DNA of 64,000 bases. Origin: Collinsella sp. GTDB taxonomy: Bacteria; Actinomycetota; Coriobacteriia; Coriobacteriales; Coriobacteriaceae. Positions 48,321-57,013 of the stretch are shown in pieces; position 1 is the stretch's first letter; every line of letters starts with the position of its first letter. The translations under genes were made by a program, and so were the position numbers. The stretch covers positions 1 to 64,000 of the forward strand of contig DXMK01000018.1 of the NCBI GenBank assembly GCA_019414245.1, written 5' to 3'. The notes beneath the pieces were generated by a model. The model had not been told where the DNA came from. It saw nothing but the letters and a program-made list of their open reading frames with translations, and made no database searches.

Positions 48321-50267
48321 ATGAACGCCCCCGTTGCCCAGCCCTGTCGGCAGCGCCGCCTGTTTGCGCGATTCGCTTCCGTCTGCGCACTCGTCGCGCT
48401 TGCGTTGTTGCTGCTGCCTGCCGCCGCGCACGCCGACGGCTACTCCATGAGCCAAACCTATATCGGTGCCACGGTCGAGGCCGATGGCTCGCTGACCGTT
48501 GTCGAGGGACGCCAGTTCGATTTCGACGATGACATTAACGGCGTGTATTGGGATATCAATACAGGCTCTAACCAGCAAGGCGGCTCGGTGGTCGTCAATG
48601 TGCTGAGCGTCGAGGAAGACGACACTGCGTTTAACAAGGTCGACAGCGCAAACAAAGGCGACGACGGCGTTTACACGGTGGAGCAGTCCGACGACGGCGT
48701 AAAGATTAAGGTGTTCAGCCCTCACGAGAGCGGCGACAGCGCAATCTACTACGTGAGTTATTCCATGACCGGTGCGGTTATGAACTGGGCCGATACCGCC
48801 GAGCTCTACTGGAAATTTGTGGGTGACGGCTGGTCTGCGGACTCCGATGACGTCGAGATGGAAGTCTACTTTGCAAATGCCGCTGCCGGGACGGCCGCCG
48901 TCAAGGGCGATAACTTCCGCGCATGGGGCCACGGCCCGCTGACGGGCGACGTGTCACTCGATGCGGACGAGCCCATGGTCACCTATACCATTCCCTGCGT
49001 GCATGAGGGAGAATTCGCCGAGGCACGCATCGCCTTCCCCAACGACTGGGTGCCGCAGCTCGCCGCCTCGAGCGAAGAGCGCATGTCGACGATTCTGAGC
49101 GAAGAGAAGGAATGGGCCGACGAGGCCAACGCTCGCCGTGAGCACGCGCGTGCGGTTGCCGGCGCGATTGCCGTGGTGTGTGTTGTCGTGGCGGTTGCCT
49201 ATACCGGTGTGATCGTGATGCTTAAGCTGCGCAGGCCCAAGCCCAAGCCACTCTTCCAGGACGAGTACTTCCGCGATGTGCCCTCGGCCGACCATCCCGC
49301 GGTGCTTGCAGCTCTCATGAGCTGGAACGACGTGCCCGATCAGGCATATATCGCCACACTTATGAAGCTCACCGACGACCGCGTGATCAAGCTGGAAGAA
49401 GCGACCGAGACCAAGAAGAAGGGTCTGCTCCGTCGCGAAAAAGAGGAGCAGACGTATCGCATCACAGTGACCGACGAGGCCTGGAAGGCTGCCAAGAAGG
49501 ACGGCATCGATCGCGACGTGCTCAAGGTCTTCTTTGCTGGCGTTAAGCCCGATAAGGACGGAGTCCGTTCGCGCACGTTTAGCGAGTTGGAGGAGTACGC
49601 TAGCGAGCGCACCACATCTGTTGGCGACAAGCTCGAGGACTATCAGAGCACAGTTAAGGGCAAGCTGGAGGCGCGCGAGCTTATTGCATCGGATGGCACT
49701 ATCGCGATGGTGGCCGGCCTGGTTCTCGGCATCATCATTGTCTTTGGCATTCTGGGCTCTCTGTTCTATACCGACTTTGCGGATGCCAACGTCGGTGCCG
49801 CTATGATCTCGATCCCCGTTACGATCGTGGGCTTTGTCCTGAGCTGCACCTTCCGCCGTTACACGCCGGAGGGCGCCGAGGTGGCGGCTCGCTGCAAGGC
49901 GCTCAAGCATTGGCTCGAGGACTTTACGCGCCTGAAGGAGGCTATCCCCAGCGACCTAATCTTGTGGAACAAACTGCTGGTGATGGGCGTTGCCCTGGGC
50001 GTTTCGAAAGAAGTGCTGCGACAGCTGGCCGAGGCCGTGCCTGCGGATCTGCGCAACAGCGACGATTTCTACGACAACTACCCCTGCTACTGGTGGTATT
50101 ACCATCACTACGGCAACGAGTCTCCGCTCGATTCGTTCAACGAGGTGTATCACGAGACCATCCGCGAGCTGGCTTCGAGTTCCGATAGCTCGAGCGGCGG
50201 CAGCGGCGGCGGCTTTTCCGGTGGCGGCGGTGGCGGCGTCGGCGGAGGCGGCGGCGGAACGTTCTAG
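48321..50267 (+). CDS. DUF2207 membrane protein with Gly-rich tail
   Basis: 648 residues from ATG 48321. A signal peptide (about 1-40, LVALALLLLPAAAHADG) leads into an outer beta domain typical of DUF2207 (YSMSQTYIGATVEADGSLTV). A transmembrane helix near residue 285, a cytoplasmic domain with winged-helix-like segments, two more helices (about 470-520) and a final SSGGSGGGFSGGGGG tail follow. The Gly-rich end is a hallmark of the family. Function unknown; envelope role assumed. Confidence 0.88.
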   Translation: MNAPVAQPCRQRRLFARFASVCALVALALLLLPAAAHADGYSMSQTYIGATVEADGSLTVVEGRQFDFDDDINGVYWDINTGSNQQGGSVVVNVLSVEEDDTAFNKVDSANKGDDGVYTVEQSDDGVKIKVFSPHESGDSAIYYVSYSMTGAVMNWADTAELYWKFVGDGWSADSDDVEMEVYFANAAAGTAAVKGDNFRAWGHGPLTGDVSLDADEPMVTYTIPCVHEGEFAEARIAFPNDWVPQLAASSEERMSTILSEEKEWADEANARREHARAVAGAIAVVCVVVAVAYTGVIVMLKLRRPKPKPLFQDEYFRDVPSADHPAVLAALMSWNDVPDQAYIATLMKLTDDRVIKLEEATETKKKGLLRREKEEQTYRITVTDEAWKAAKKDGIDRDVLKVFFAGVKPDKDGVRSRTFSELEEYASERTTSVGDKLEDYQSTVKGKLEARELIASDGTIAMVAGLVLGIIIVFGILGSLFYTDFADANVGAAMISIPVTIVGFVLSCTFRRYTPEGAEVAARCKALKHWLEDFTRLKEAIPSDLILWNKLLVMGVALGVSKEVLRQLAEAVPADLRNSDDFYDNYPCYWWYYHHYGNESPLDSFNEVYHETIRELASSSDSSSGGSGGGFSGGGGGGVGGGGGGTF

Positions 50268-50382
50268 CGAGCGCTTGCTTTGGGGTGGATCTTTCTGGGC
50301 GGTTGCCAGGGAAGATTCATCCCATTTTTGTGCATCGAAACGGGTCAAACTTTCCGCTGCGGACCTTCGCGCAAGGGACAGT

Positions 50383-50608
50383 GGACAAAAAATGCCAAAT
50401 ATGAGTACTGTTGCTGCGTTGGTCACATATGTTTGCACATAATAATGGGCTCCTAATGAGAGTACTTCTCGTTAGGAGCCCATTTTATTGAACATTTGGG
50501 GAGTTATGTCAGCTCGTGCAGCTGGTCGTCATGCCTATAAGCATCAAAAATGCCCCAAATCGCTGCTACTAAAAAGGTAACAGTACTCATATTTGATGTT
50601 TTTTGACC
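50383..50608. repeat. 226-bp element with 30-bp terminal inverted repeats
   Basis: Left end 50383-50412 and right end 50579-50608 match in 26 of 30 positions as inverted repeats; the inner 17 bp, CAAATATGAGTACTGTT (50396-50412), is perfect against 50579-50595. Inside is a strong terminator-like hairpin, TGGGCTCCTAATGAGA (from 50446) / TCTCGTTAGGAGCCCA, followed by TTTTATT. No reading frame of note. The form is that of a MITE or a large palindromic repeat. Confidence 0.75.
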
Positions 50609-50636
50609 AGGGCTATCTACAAACCCCCTAGGCCAC

Positions 50637-50701
50637 TCATTGGGGACAGACTTAAATGACTAGTTGTTGGGGATCAGTCATTGGGGACGTTCTTAAATGA
50701 C
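50637..50701. repeat. REP-like direct repeats with GGGGAC core
   Basis: Two 24-bp units (50637-50660 and 50678-50701) share TCATTGGGGAC and CTTAAATGAC and differ only in a 3-base centre; each is itself bounded by TCATT/AATGA dyads. They fill the space between the palindromic element and the minus-strand GNAT gene. Confidence 0.75.
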
Positions 50702-50719
50702 CAGGTGTGGCTGCTTGGG

Positions 50720-51361
50720 CTAGGCTGTTAGGTCGAGTTCGTAGAGAAAGCTTTCACGCGGCATGTCGTGACGACGCTCTTCGCGGTTGGCGCGGTGCGT
50801 GGCCGTGCGCTTAAAGCCGTGCAGCTCGTAGAACTTCCACGAGCAGTTGGAGTCGGTGTACAGGTGCGCCCTTGTCGCCCCGCGCGAGGAAAGGTACGAG
50901 ACAGCGGCATCGAGCAACACCGAGCCAACGCCCAGGCCATGGACATCGGGATCGACGGCGAGCAGCGTGACTTCGTTGTCGTGCGGCAATGGGCTGCTCT
51001 CGAGCAGGCGGTTGTTGGTTCGGATGGTTGCGCGCACAAACGAGAGATACTCGGCGCAGGCATCGGGCTCCAGTTCGCGCATCTGCGACAGCAACGCGCG
51101 TTCGGTATCCATCCAATGCTCGTTGATAGTGACGCCGGGGCTCTGTCCTGCGCGTGCAAGCGCAATGCCGCGCGCCTCGCCGTCAATTACCGCAACCTGC
51201 GAAAACGTCGAGGACGAAAGGCAATAGGCGAGGTCGCATGCGGCCTCAAGGCGGTTGTACTCATCGTTATCCGAATTGTTATGCCAAAGCTGCTGCAGAA
51301 TCAGCGCGATGGCGTCAAAGTCTTCAGTATCAAACGGTCGGTAGAGAACCCGCGAGACCAT
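50720..51361 (-). CDS. GNAT-family N-acetyltransferase
   Basis: 213 residues, ATG 51361. Acetyl-CoA-binding motif LLAVDPDVHGLGVGSVLLDA followed by a beta-bulge region ATRAHLYTDSNCSWKFYELHGF typical of stand-alone GNAT enzymes. N terminus resembles RimI/YitI-like acetyltransferases. Substrate unknown. Monocistronic and divergent from purH. Confidence 0.85.
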   Translation of the reverse strand: MVSRVLYRPFDTEDFDAIALILQQLWHNNSDNDEYNRLEAACDLAYCLSSSTFSQVAVIDGEARGIALARAGQSPGVTINEHWMDTERALLSQMRELEPDACAEYLSFVRATIRTNNRLLESSPLPHDNEVTLLAVDPDVHGLGVGSVLLDAAVSYLSSRGATRAHLYTDSNCSWKFYELHGFKRTATHRANREERRHDMPRESFLYELDLTA

Positions 51362-51638
51362 GGTGCCTCTTTCTTTTGCGGATGCATATCGAGCACAGTT
51401 CTACCACGCCATTGGCATCTAATTATGGTGCCCCTGTGTTCCATCAACTCACCGTGCTCAGCGGCGCCTCTGCAACCCCCGCTCGCAAACTTTTTCTGCA
51501 CAGCCGTGCGTTGCGGGGTGCAACGTCGCGCTCGATGCGCTACATTGAATCAGTATTTTCAATGCCGCTGCGCGAGCGCTGCAGATCGACGTATCACCGA
51601 CTCACAGAGCACGGCGGCGTACCAGACAGGAGGACTGC

Positions 51639-53246
51639 ATGGGATCTGATGTGAAGATCGCACGCGCGTTGATCTCGGTTACCGATAAAACGGGTGTCGT
51701 CGATTTCGCACGGACGTTGGTCGATGACTTTGGCGTCGAGATCATCTCTACGGGCGGCACGGCTCGTGCCATCGAGGACGCGGGCGTTCCCGTAACCCCC
51801 ATCGAGGAGTTCACGGGCTATCCCGAGATGATGGACGGCCGCGTTAAGACCCTGCACCCCAAGGTTCACGGCGCGCTGCTGGCCCGCCGCGATTCCGAGC
51901 AGCACATGCAGGAGGCCGCTCAGCACGGCATTAAGCTGATCGACCTGGTCGTCGTCAACCTGTACGAGTTCGAGAAGACCGTTGCCAACCCCGAGGTCAC
52001 CTTCGCGGATGCCATCGAGCACATCGACATCGGCGGTCCCTCCATGCTGCGCTCTGCTGCCAAGAACGCCACGAGCGTTACCGTCATCTCCGATCCGGCC
52101 GACTACGACGCCGTCCTGGCCGAGATGCACGAGACCGGCGGTTGCACCACGCTTTCCACCCGTCGTCGCCTGCAGGTGAAGGTCTACCAGACCACCGCCG
52201 CCTACGACACGGCTATCTCCCGTTGGCTTGCCGCCCAGGCAAGTGACGTGGCGGATACCTCTGCCAAGCTCGAGATTTCGCTGGAGAAGGTCGACGACCT
52301 GCGCTATGGCGAGAATCCTCAGCAGAAGGCTACGGTCTACCGCTTTGCCGAGGGTTGCGAGAACACCGCGAGCTCGCAGTTTCCGCTCGTGGGCTCCGAG
52401 CAGATCCAGGGCAAGCCGCTCAGCTACAATAACTATCTGGATGCCGATGCCGCTTGGAACCTGGTCCGCGAGTTCGACGAGCCTGCCTGCGTGATCCTCA
52501 AACACCAGAACCCCTGCGGCTCCGCCGTTGCCGAGGACATTACGTCCGCTTACGACCGCGCCTTCGCCTGCGATCCCAAGAGCGCCTTCGGCGGCATCAT
52601 CGCCTGCAACCGCGAGGTTCCCTTTGAGCTGGTTGAGCATTTTGCCGATCAGAACAAGCAGTTTGTCGAGGTCATCATCGCCCCGAGCTACACTGCCGAG
52701 GCGCTCGAGCGCATGGCCAAGCGCCCCAACCTGCGCGTGCTGGCTACCGGCGGCGTGGACCACGGCGCCCAGGTGGAACTGCGCTCCATCGACGGCGGCA
52801 TGCTGGTGCAGGAGGTCGACCACGTGACCGAGGACCCCGCGACCTTTACGTTCCCCACCGACCGCAAGCCCACCGATGCCGAGATGGCCGAGCTCGAGTT
52901 TGCCTGGAAGGTCTGCAAGGGCGTCAAGTCCAACGCCATCCTGGTCTCCAAGGGCAAGGCCGGCATTGGCATGGGCCCCGGTCAGCCCAACCGCGTTGAC
53001 TCTGCGCTGCTTGCCTGCGAGCGCGCCGAGGACTTCTGCGAGCGCGAGGGCGTGGAGAAGGGCGGCTTTGCCTGCGCAAGCGACGCGTTCTTCCCGTTCC
53101 GCGACAACGTCGACGTGCTTGCCGCACACGGCGTGACCTGCATCATCCAGCCCGGCGGCTCCAAGCGCGATGACGAGAGCATCCAGGCCTGCAACGAGCA
53201 TGGTATTGCGATGGTCTTCACCGGAGCTAGGCATTTTAGGCACTAG
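51639..53246 (+). CDS. purH: Bifunctional AICAR transformylase/IMP cyclohydrolase
   Basis: 535 residues, ATG 51639. N-terminal IMP cyclohydrolase (1-200): ALISVTDKTGVVDFA, STGGTARAI, GRVKTLHPKVHGALL, IDLVVVNLYEFE. C-terminal AICAR transformylase: DLRYGENPQQKA, the catalytic KHQNPCGSAVA, CDPKSAFGGIIACN, and SDAFFPFRDNVD at the end. It catalyses the last two steps of IMP synthesis and recycles AICAR made by HisF. A copy of the covarying palindrome follows the stop by 8 bases. Confidence 0.97.
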   Translation: MGSDVKIARALISVTDKTGVVDFARTLVDDFGVEIISTGGTARAIEDAGVPVTPIEEFTGYPEMMDGRVKTLHPKVHGALLARRDSEQHMQEAAQHGIKLIDLVVVNLYEFEKTVANPEVTFADAIEHIDIGGPSMLRSAAKNATSVTVISDPADYDAVLAEMHETGGCTTLSTRRRLQVKVYQTTAAYDTAISRWLAAQASDVADTSAKLEISLEKVDDLRYGENPQQKATVYRFAEGCENTASSQFPLVGSEQIQGKPLSYNNYLDADAAWNLVREFDEPACVILKHQNPCGSAVAEDITSAYDRAFACDPKSAFGGIIACNREVPFELVEHFADQNKQFVEVIIAPSYTAEALERMAKRPNLRVLATGGVDHGAQVELRSIDGGMLVQEVDHVTEDPATFTFPTDRKPTDAEMAELEFAWKVCKGVKSNAILVSKGKAGIGMGPGQPNRVDSALLACERAEDFCEREGVEKGGFACASDAFFPFRDNVDVLAAHGVTCIIQPGGSKRDDESIQACNEHGIAMVFTGARHFRH

Positions 53247-53254
53247 AGGCTTTC

Positions 53255-53341
53255 CCAAGCACCCGACCTTGCCCCTCAAACCGTCGCTTGCGTACATTTA
53301 GTACGCGGCGCTCCTCTTTCGGGGCAATCTCGGGCACTTGG
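53255..53341. repeat. Compound palindromic element, copy 2 (covarying family)
   Basis: Homologue of 10955-11040. Outer arm CCAAG / CTTGG, stems CCCGA / TCGGG and TTGCCCC / GGGGCAA, and apical GCGTAC-ATTTA-GTACGC. Compared with copy 1, four base pairs are changed on both strands (for example GCA/TGC to CGA/TCG). Like copy 1 it lies directly behind a biosynthetic gene. Confidence 0.85.
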
Positions 53342-53417
53342 AAAACCCTTAATGGGATGTTTCTCTATCCCATTAAACTGTTCGGTCGCCTGACCATATC
53401 GTCAAAATAATCTCTGC

Positions 53418-53453
53418 AAAAGACGGTCGCTCCGTTTGGAGGGCCGTCTTTTT
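53418..53453 (+). terminator. Rho-independent terminator
   Basis: AAAAGACGG...CCGTCTTTTT with inner CTCC/GGAG pairing, ending in a T run at 53449-53453. Separates the purH region from the next gene. Confidence 0.85.
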
Positions 53454-53493
53454 GGTATAAGAGGACGGAATGACTAACACGAAAGGTATGACC

Positions 53494-54201
53494 ATGCCCC
53501 AGATTGATGATGCCGAGCTGTTTGGCAATGCCGAGGATCAGCGTGCGTACGAGGACTTTTGCGCCAATCAGGAGGCGGTCGAGAAGTTTACGCTCGACAA
53601 GCCCGCGCTTATCTGCCGTTGGCGCATGTCCAACAAAAAGGTGCCCATGCTCAACCGTCACATTCGCGCGCTGTCCGAGCGCTTGGTGCAGGGCGAGCCG
53701 CTTACCCATAACATGCTCAGCTGGGCCAAGCAGCACGTTGAGTGGTCGCTTGCCGAGGGCGATTACACCGCGCACGACGGCGTGCTCATGCTGGTGATCG
53801 ACGTTAACGGCAATGCCGCCATGACGGTGGGTGAGTACGAGCCGCTGGCCGATACTTCGGCCAAGGCGCTGCGTGCCCGCTCCGCCGAGGCCCGCTCCGA
53901 GGCCGACGAAACCGGCGTGGCGCCCGAGCTGCTCGCTGCCGTCAACAACGGCGAGCTGGCCTTTGTGGCGCCGGCGGACGAGTGCCTGTGTGGCACGGCG
54001 ACGCTCATAGAGCAGCTGGCCCAGACCAAGGGCATCCCGGTCACGCGCGTAGACATTCCCGCACAGCTCAAGGGCGCCTTGTTCCTGGTAAGCGACGAGC
54101 ACGGCGTGGTGCCTGCCACCGACGCCGACGCCGCCGAGTCTGATGCCGCGACGGTCGCCTTCTTTGCCGACGGCTACGAAAAGCTTCGCGCCCGCCGCTA
54201 A
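53494..54201 (+). CDS. Conserved hypothetical protein
   Basis: 235 residues from the ATG at 53494, for which AAAGG stands 7 bases upstream; ATGs at 53470 and 53488 are alternatives. Soluble, acidic, with segments KPALICRWRMSNKKVPMLNR, HNMLSWAKQHVEWSL and DGVLMLVIDVNGNAAMTVGE. The second half has a Cys pair (DECLCGTATLIEQLAQ) and looks like an aminotransferase-IV-like or pyrimidine-deaminase-free fold; I do not recognise the family and claim no activity. Intact and with core-like codon use. Confidence 0.6.
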   Translation: MPQIDDAELFGNAEDQRAYEDFCANQEAVEKFTLDKPALICRWRMSNKKVPMLNRHIRALSERLVQGEPLTHNMLSWAKQHVEWSLAEGDYTAHDGVLMLVIDVNGNAAMTVGEYEPLADTSAKALRARSAEARSEADETGVAPELLAAVNNGELAFVAPADECLCGTATLIEQLAQTKGIPVTRVDIPAQLKGALFLVSDEHGVVPATDADAAESDAATVAFFADGYEKLRARR

Positions 54202-54247
54202 ATGATTATTCTGGGACGGGGATTAAAGAATCATTTTGGTTCCCGTC
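54201..54247. other. Possible pseudoknot-forming repeat
   Basis: AATGATT (54201-54207) can pair with AATCATT (54229-54235), and GACGGG (54215-54220) with CCCGTC (54242-54247); the two helices interlock. Directly follows the stop of the hypothetical gene. Also contains the GGGAC theme of the REP-like units. Confidence 0.45.
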
Positions 54248-54380
54248 ACCGCTGCGAGTGCGAGGCGGACAAAACGCCCCCGCTCGCGAACAGTTCTGTC
54301 ACCTTGGCGACGTGCGTGGCGCGCACCTGCAGTTTCGCAGCCATAATGGTGGCAAGACAACCAAGAGGGGAGCGGAATCC

Positions 54381-55052
54381 ATGGCGCTAATCTATATCGT
54401 TGAGGACGACGAGCCCATTCGTCGTGAGCTTGTCGACATCCTTGCCCGCGCCGGGTTTGAAATCGAGGCCTGCGAATCGTTCGAGCATGTCTCGCGCGAT
54501 ATTCTCGCCGCCGCGCCCGACCTGGTGCTGCTCGACCTCACGCTTCCCGTCAAGGACGGCCAGCATATCTGCCACGAGGTTCGCCGCGAATCCGAGGTCC
54601 CCATCATCGTCCTCACCTCGCGCACGACCGAGATCGACGAGGTCATGGCCATGACGCTCGGCGCGGACGACTTTGTTCCCAAGCCCTATAGCGCGCGCGT
54701 GCTCGTGGCGCGCATCAACGCACTGCTGCGTCGCACCGCGGCGTCAGGCGAGCGCAGCACGCTCGTCCACAAGGGGCTGGAGCTCGACCTCGCCCGCTCT
54801 ATGGTCACCAACACGGCGACCGGCGACAGCACCGAGCTCACCAAAAATGAGCTGCGCATTCTCTCGCTGCTCCTGAGCCGCACGGGCAAGATCGTCTCGC
54901 GCTCGGCCATCATGCAGGACCTGTGGGACTCCGACGCCTTCGTGGACGACAATACGCTCACCGTCAACATCAACCGCCTGCGCACCACGCTCGAAAAAAT
55001 CGGCATCAAGGGGTATTTGACGACGCATCGCGGCCAAGGCTATTCGGTCTAG
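54381..55052 (+). CDS. OmpR-family response regulator
   Basis: 223 residues, ATG 54381 (GAGGGGAGCGG upstream). Receiver: VEDDE, phospho-acceptor in LVLLDLTLPVKDG, VLTSRTTE, DDFVPKPYS. Winged-helix DNA-binding C terminus: LTKNELRILSLLL, TVNINRLRTTLEKIG, TTHRGQGYSV. Nine bases separate it from the kinase gene; the two form an operon of the Bce/Vra type that often responds to cell-wall-active peptides. Confidence 0.92.
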   Translation: MALIYIVEDDEPIRRELVDILARAGFEIEACESFEHVSRDILAAAPDLVLLDLTLPVKDGQHICHEVRRESEVPIIVLTSRTTEIDEVMAMTLGADDFVPKPYSARVLVARINALLRRTAASGERSTLVHKGLELDLARSMVTNTATGDSTELTKNELRILSLLLSRTGKIVSRSAIMQDLWDSDAFVDDNTLTVNINRLRTTLEKIGIKGYLTTHRGQGYSV

Positions 55053-55061
55053 GGGCCGGCT

Positions 55062-56105
55062 ATGTCGTTTGGCAAGTTCTTTAAAGATGCACTGCTTCCC
55101 GTCGCCGTGTGGACGTGCGGCGTGCTGCTGAGCTGCTTTGTGCTGACGGTCGCCGGCGCACCCGTTTCTATCGTGGTCGTGGCGGTTGGCGTGTCCTTTA
55201 TCTTCGGTATGCTCGGCATCGTGATCGAGTACGCTCGCCGTCGCCGTTTTCTGCGTCAGTTGGAGCGCGCGGCAGAGGAGCTCGAGAGTCCCGCATGGGT
55301 GCAGGAGATGGTGCAATGCCCAACCTATGCCGAGGGCGAGCTCGAGTACGAGGTCCTGTGCCGGGTGGGCAAAGCCGCCTGCGACGAGGTTGCCGAGGGC
55401 CGGCGTCAGACCGAAGACTATCGCGACTATATCGAGAGCTGGGTTCACGAGGCCAAGCTGCCCCTGGCGGCGGCCCACCTGATTTTGGAAAACCTGGACG
55501 GCAGCGAAGACGACCTGTCGCGTGTGGATGACCTGGGTCGCGAGCTGGCTCGCATGGAGCGCTATATCGACCAGGCGCTGTACTATGCGCGCTCGGAAGT
55601 CGTGGAGCGCGACTACCTGATTCGCCGTTGGGATCTCAAGACCCTGGTGACGGGCGCGATTAAAGCCAACGCGCGCGAGCTTATCGCGGCGCACGTGGCT
55701 CCGGTGTGCGAGAACCTCGACTTTGAGGTCTTTACCGACGAGAAGTGGCTCGAGTTTATTCTAGGCCAGCTTATTCAGAACAGCATCAAATATGCGCGCG
55801 AGGACGGCGCAAAGATCGTGTTTTCGGGCGCGTTGCTGGACGAGGGCCTGGCGAGCGAACGCATCGAGCTTACCGTCGCGGACAACGGCTGCGGCGTGAG
55901 CGCGGCCGACCTGCCGCGCGTGTTCGAGAAGGGTTTTACCGGCGACAACGGCCGCACCACCAAGCGCGCAACGGGCATCGGCCTCTACCTGGTGGCGCGC
56001 CTGTGCTCCAAGATGGGCATCGACGTCACCGCGGCATCCGAGCCCGGCGAAGGCTTCGTCGTAACATTCGCGTTTTCAACGAATAAGTTTCAATATTTCG
56101 AGTAA
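55062..56105 (+). CDS. Intramembrane-sensing histidine kinase (BceS-like)
   Basis: 347 residues, ATG 55062. Two transmembrane helices near the N terminus (about 11-30 and 36-54) with almost no outer loop, then the His box WVHEAKLPLAAAHL (H-E-x-K-x-P, the Bce-type signature), and HATPase motifs LGQLIQNSIKYAR, DNGCGV, FEKGFTG and TGIGLYLVARLC. Kinases of this kind usually sense through a BceAB-type ABC transporter, but none lies on either side. Ends 3' with a palindrome-rich stretch. Confidence 0.92.
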   Translation: MSFGKFFKDALLPVAVWTCGVLLSCFVLTVAGAPVSIVVVAVGVSFIFGMLGIVIEYARRRRFLRQLERAAEELESPAWVQEMVQCPTYAEGELEYEVLCRVGKAACDEVAEGRRQTEDYRDYIESWVHEAKLPLAAAHLILENLDGSEDDLSRVDDLGRELARMERYIDQALYYARSEVVERDYLIRRWDLKTLVTGAIKANARELIAAHVAPVCENLDFEVFTDEKWLEFILGQLIQNSIKYAREDGAKIVFSGALLDEGLASERIELTVADNGCGVSAADLPRVFEKGFTGDNGRTTKRATGIGLYLVARLCSKMGIDVTAASEPGEGFVVTFAFSTNKFQYFE

Positions 56106-56154
56106 CGCACGCGGCAGACGCCCACCCAAACAAAAACGTGCAGCCAAAACAAAA

Positions 56155-56186
56155 CGTGCCGCCCCAAACGGGGCGGCACGCCATCT
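56155..56186 (+). terminator. Terminator after the Bce-like operon
   Basis: Perfect stem CGTGCCGCCCC (56155-56165) / GGGGCGGCACG (56170-56180) with a 4-base loop, then CCATCTTTTA. Confidence 0.8.
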
Positions 56187-56220
56187 TTTATCAGCCAACT
56201 CGCTGAAGTAAGGCTGCGAA

Positions 56221-56313
56221 GGCCGCGGGGCCGGGAGGGGTTTCCTAAGGGCACATCCCGCAGCCGCAACGCGGCGAGGACGTGCCCGTGGAAACCCCGC
56301 AGGCCCCGCGGCC
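56221..56313. repeat. Large compound palindrome
   Basis: Nested arms GGCCGCGGGGCC / GGCCCCGCGGCC (56221-56232 / 56302-56313), GGGGTTTCC / GGAAACCCC (56237-56245 / 56290-56298), GGGCAC / GTGCCC (56249-56254 / 56282-56287), with short asymmetric loops between them. It fills the gap between the convergent kinase and universal-stress genes. Confidence 0.8.
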
Positions 56314-56326
56314 GGTGGGAGCAACG

Positions 56327-56764
56327 CTACTTCACGACCAAAATGTCGCAGTCCGTATTGCGCAGCAGGAACGTCGAAATCGAACCCAGCAGCGCATACT
56401 TGATCGAGGACAGGCCGCGGGCGCCGCAGAGCACCAGGTCGGGCTTGACCACGTCGAGCATCTCGTCTTTGAGCGTCTCACGAATACGGCCGGCGCGAAT
56501 CATGACTTCGACCTCGGGAATATCGGGATTGGCCTTGGCCTCTTCGAGCTGCTTTTCGATGGAGTTCTTAAAGGCCTCCTCCAGACCGTTGACCAAATCG
56601 ACCGGATAGGAGCCGGCGCTCTCGAGCGCCGTGGAATCGATAACGTGGCCGATAATCAGCTTGGCGCCGTTGTTCGCGGCGACCTTGATGGCGCGTGCGA
56701 GCACAAAATCCTGCTGCTCAGTACCGTCGAGTGAAACAAATACCTTGGTGTAACCCTCGTTCAT
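56327..56764 (-). CDS. Universal stress protein
   Basis: 145 residues, ATG 56764 with GGAGGAAAC. UspA fold: KVFVSLDGTEQQDFVLARAI at the N terminus, GHVIDS in the middle and the ATP-loop G-x2-G-x9-G-S type C terminus LCGARGLSSIKYALLGSIST followed by ILVVK. Single-gene unit; likely stress-induced nucleotide-binding protein of unknown target. Confidence 0.9.
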   Translation of the reverse strand: MNEGYTKVFVSLDGTEQQDFVLARAIKVAANNGAKLIIGHVIDSTALESAGSYPVDLVNGLEEAFKNSIEKQLEEAKANPDIPEVEVMIRAGRIRETLKDEMLDVVKPDLVLCGARGLSSIKYALLGSISTFLLRNTDCDILVVK

Positions 56765-57013
56765 GGTTTCCTCCTTGGTCTATCGCACGGGCGCGGGGCT
56801 CGTGCGTCGGGCGGTCGCGGGTGCGTTGACCGCCGGACACTTTATCTTGTTGCAGTTATACCCAAGGATTTCGGTTTAACTGCTCGCAATTCTGTGAACG
56901 GGCGAGTTTTTTGGTAAGGGTAGGCGCGGTCGCACCGCCAACGGTTGATAATGGGACATCGCCCGCATCGTCCGCAGAACATCTACCGGCGGGTGTCTAA
57001 CGAGGGGGTCCCT

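Noticed and set aside
53494..54201. Aminotransferase or deaminase
   Set aside because: No lysine or zinc motif of those families can be seen; left as hypothetical.
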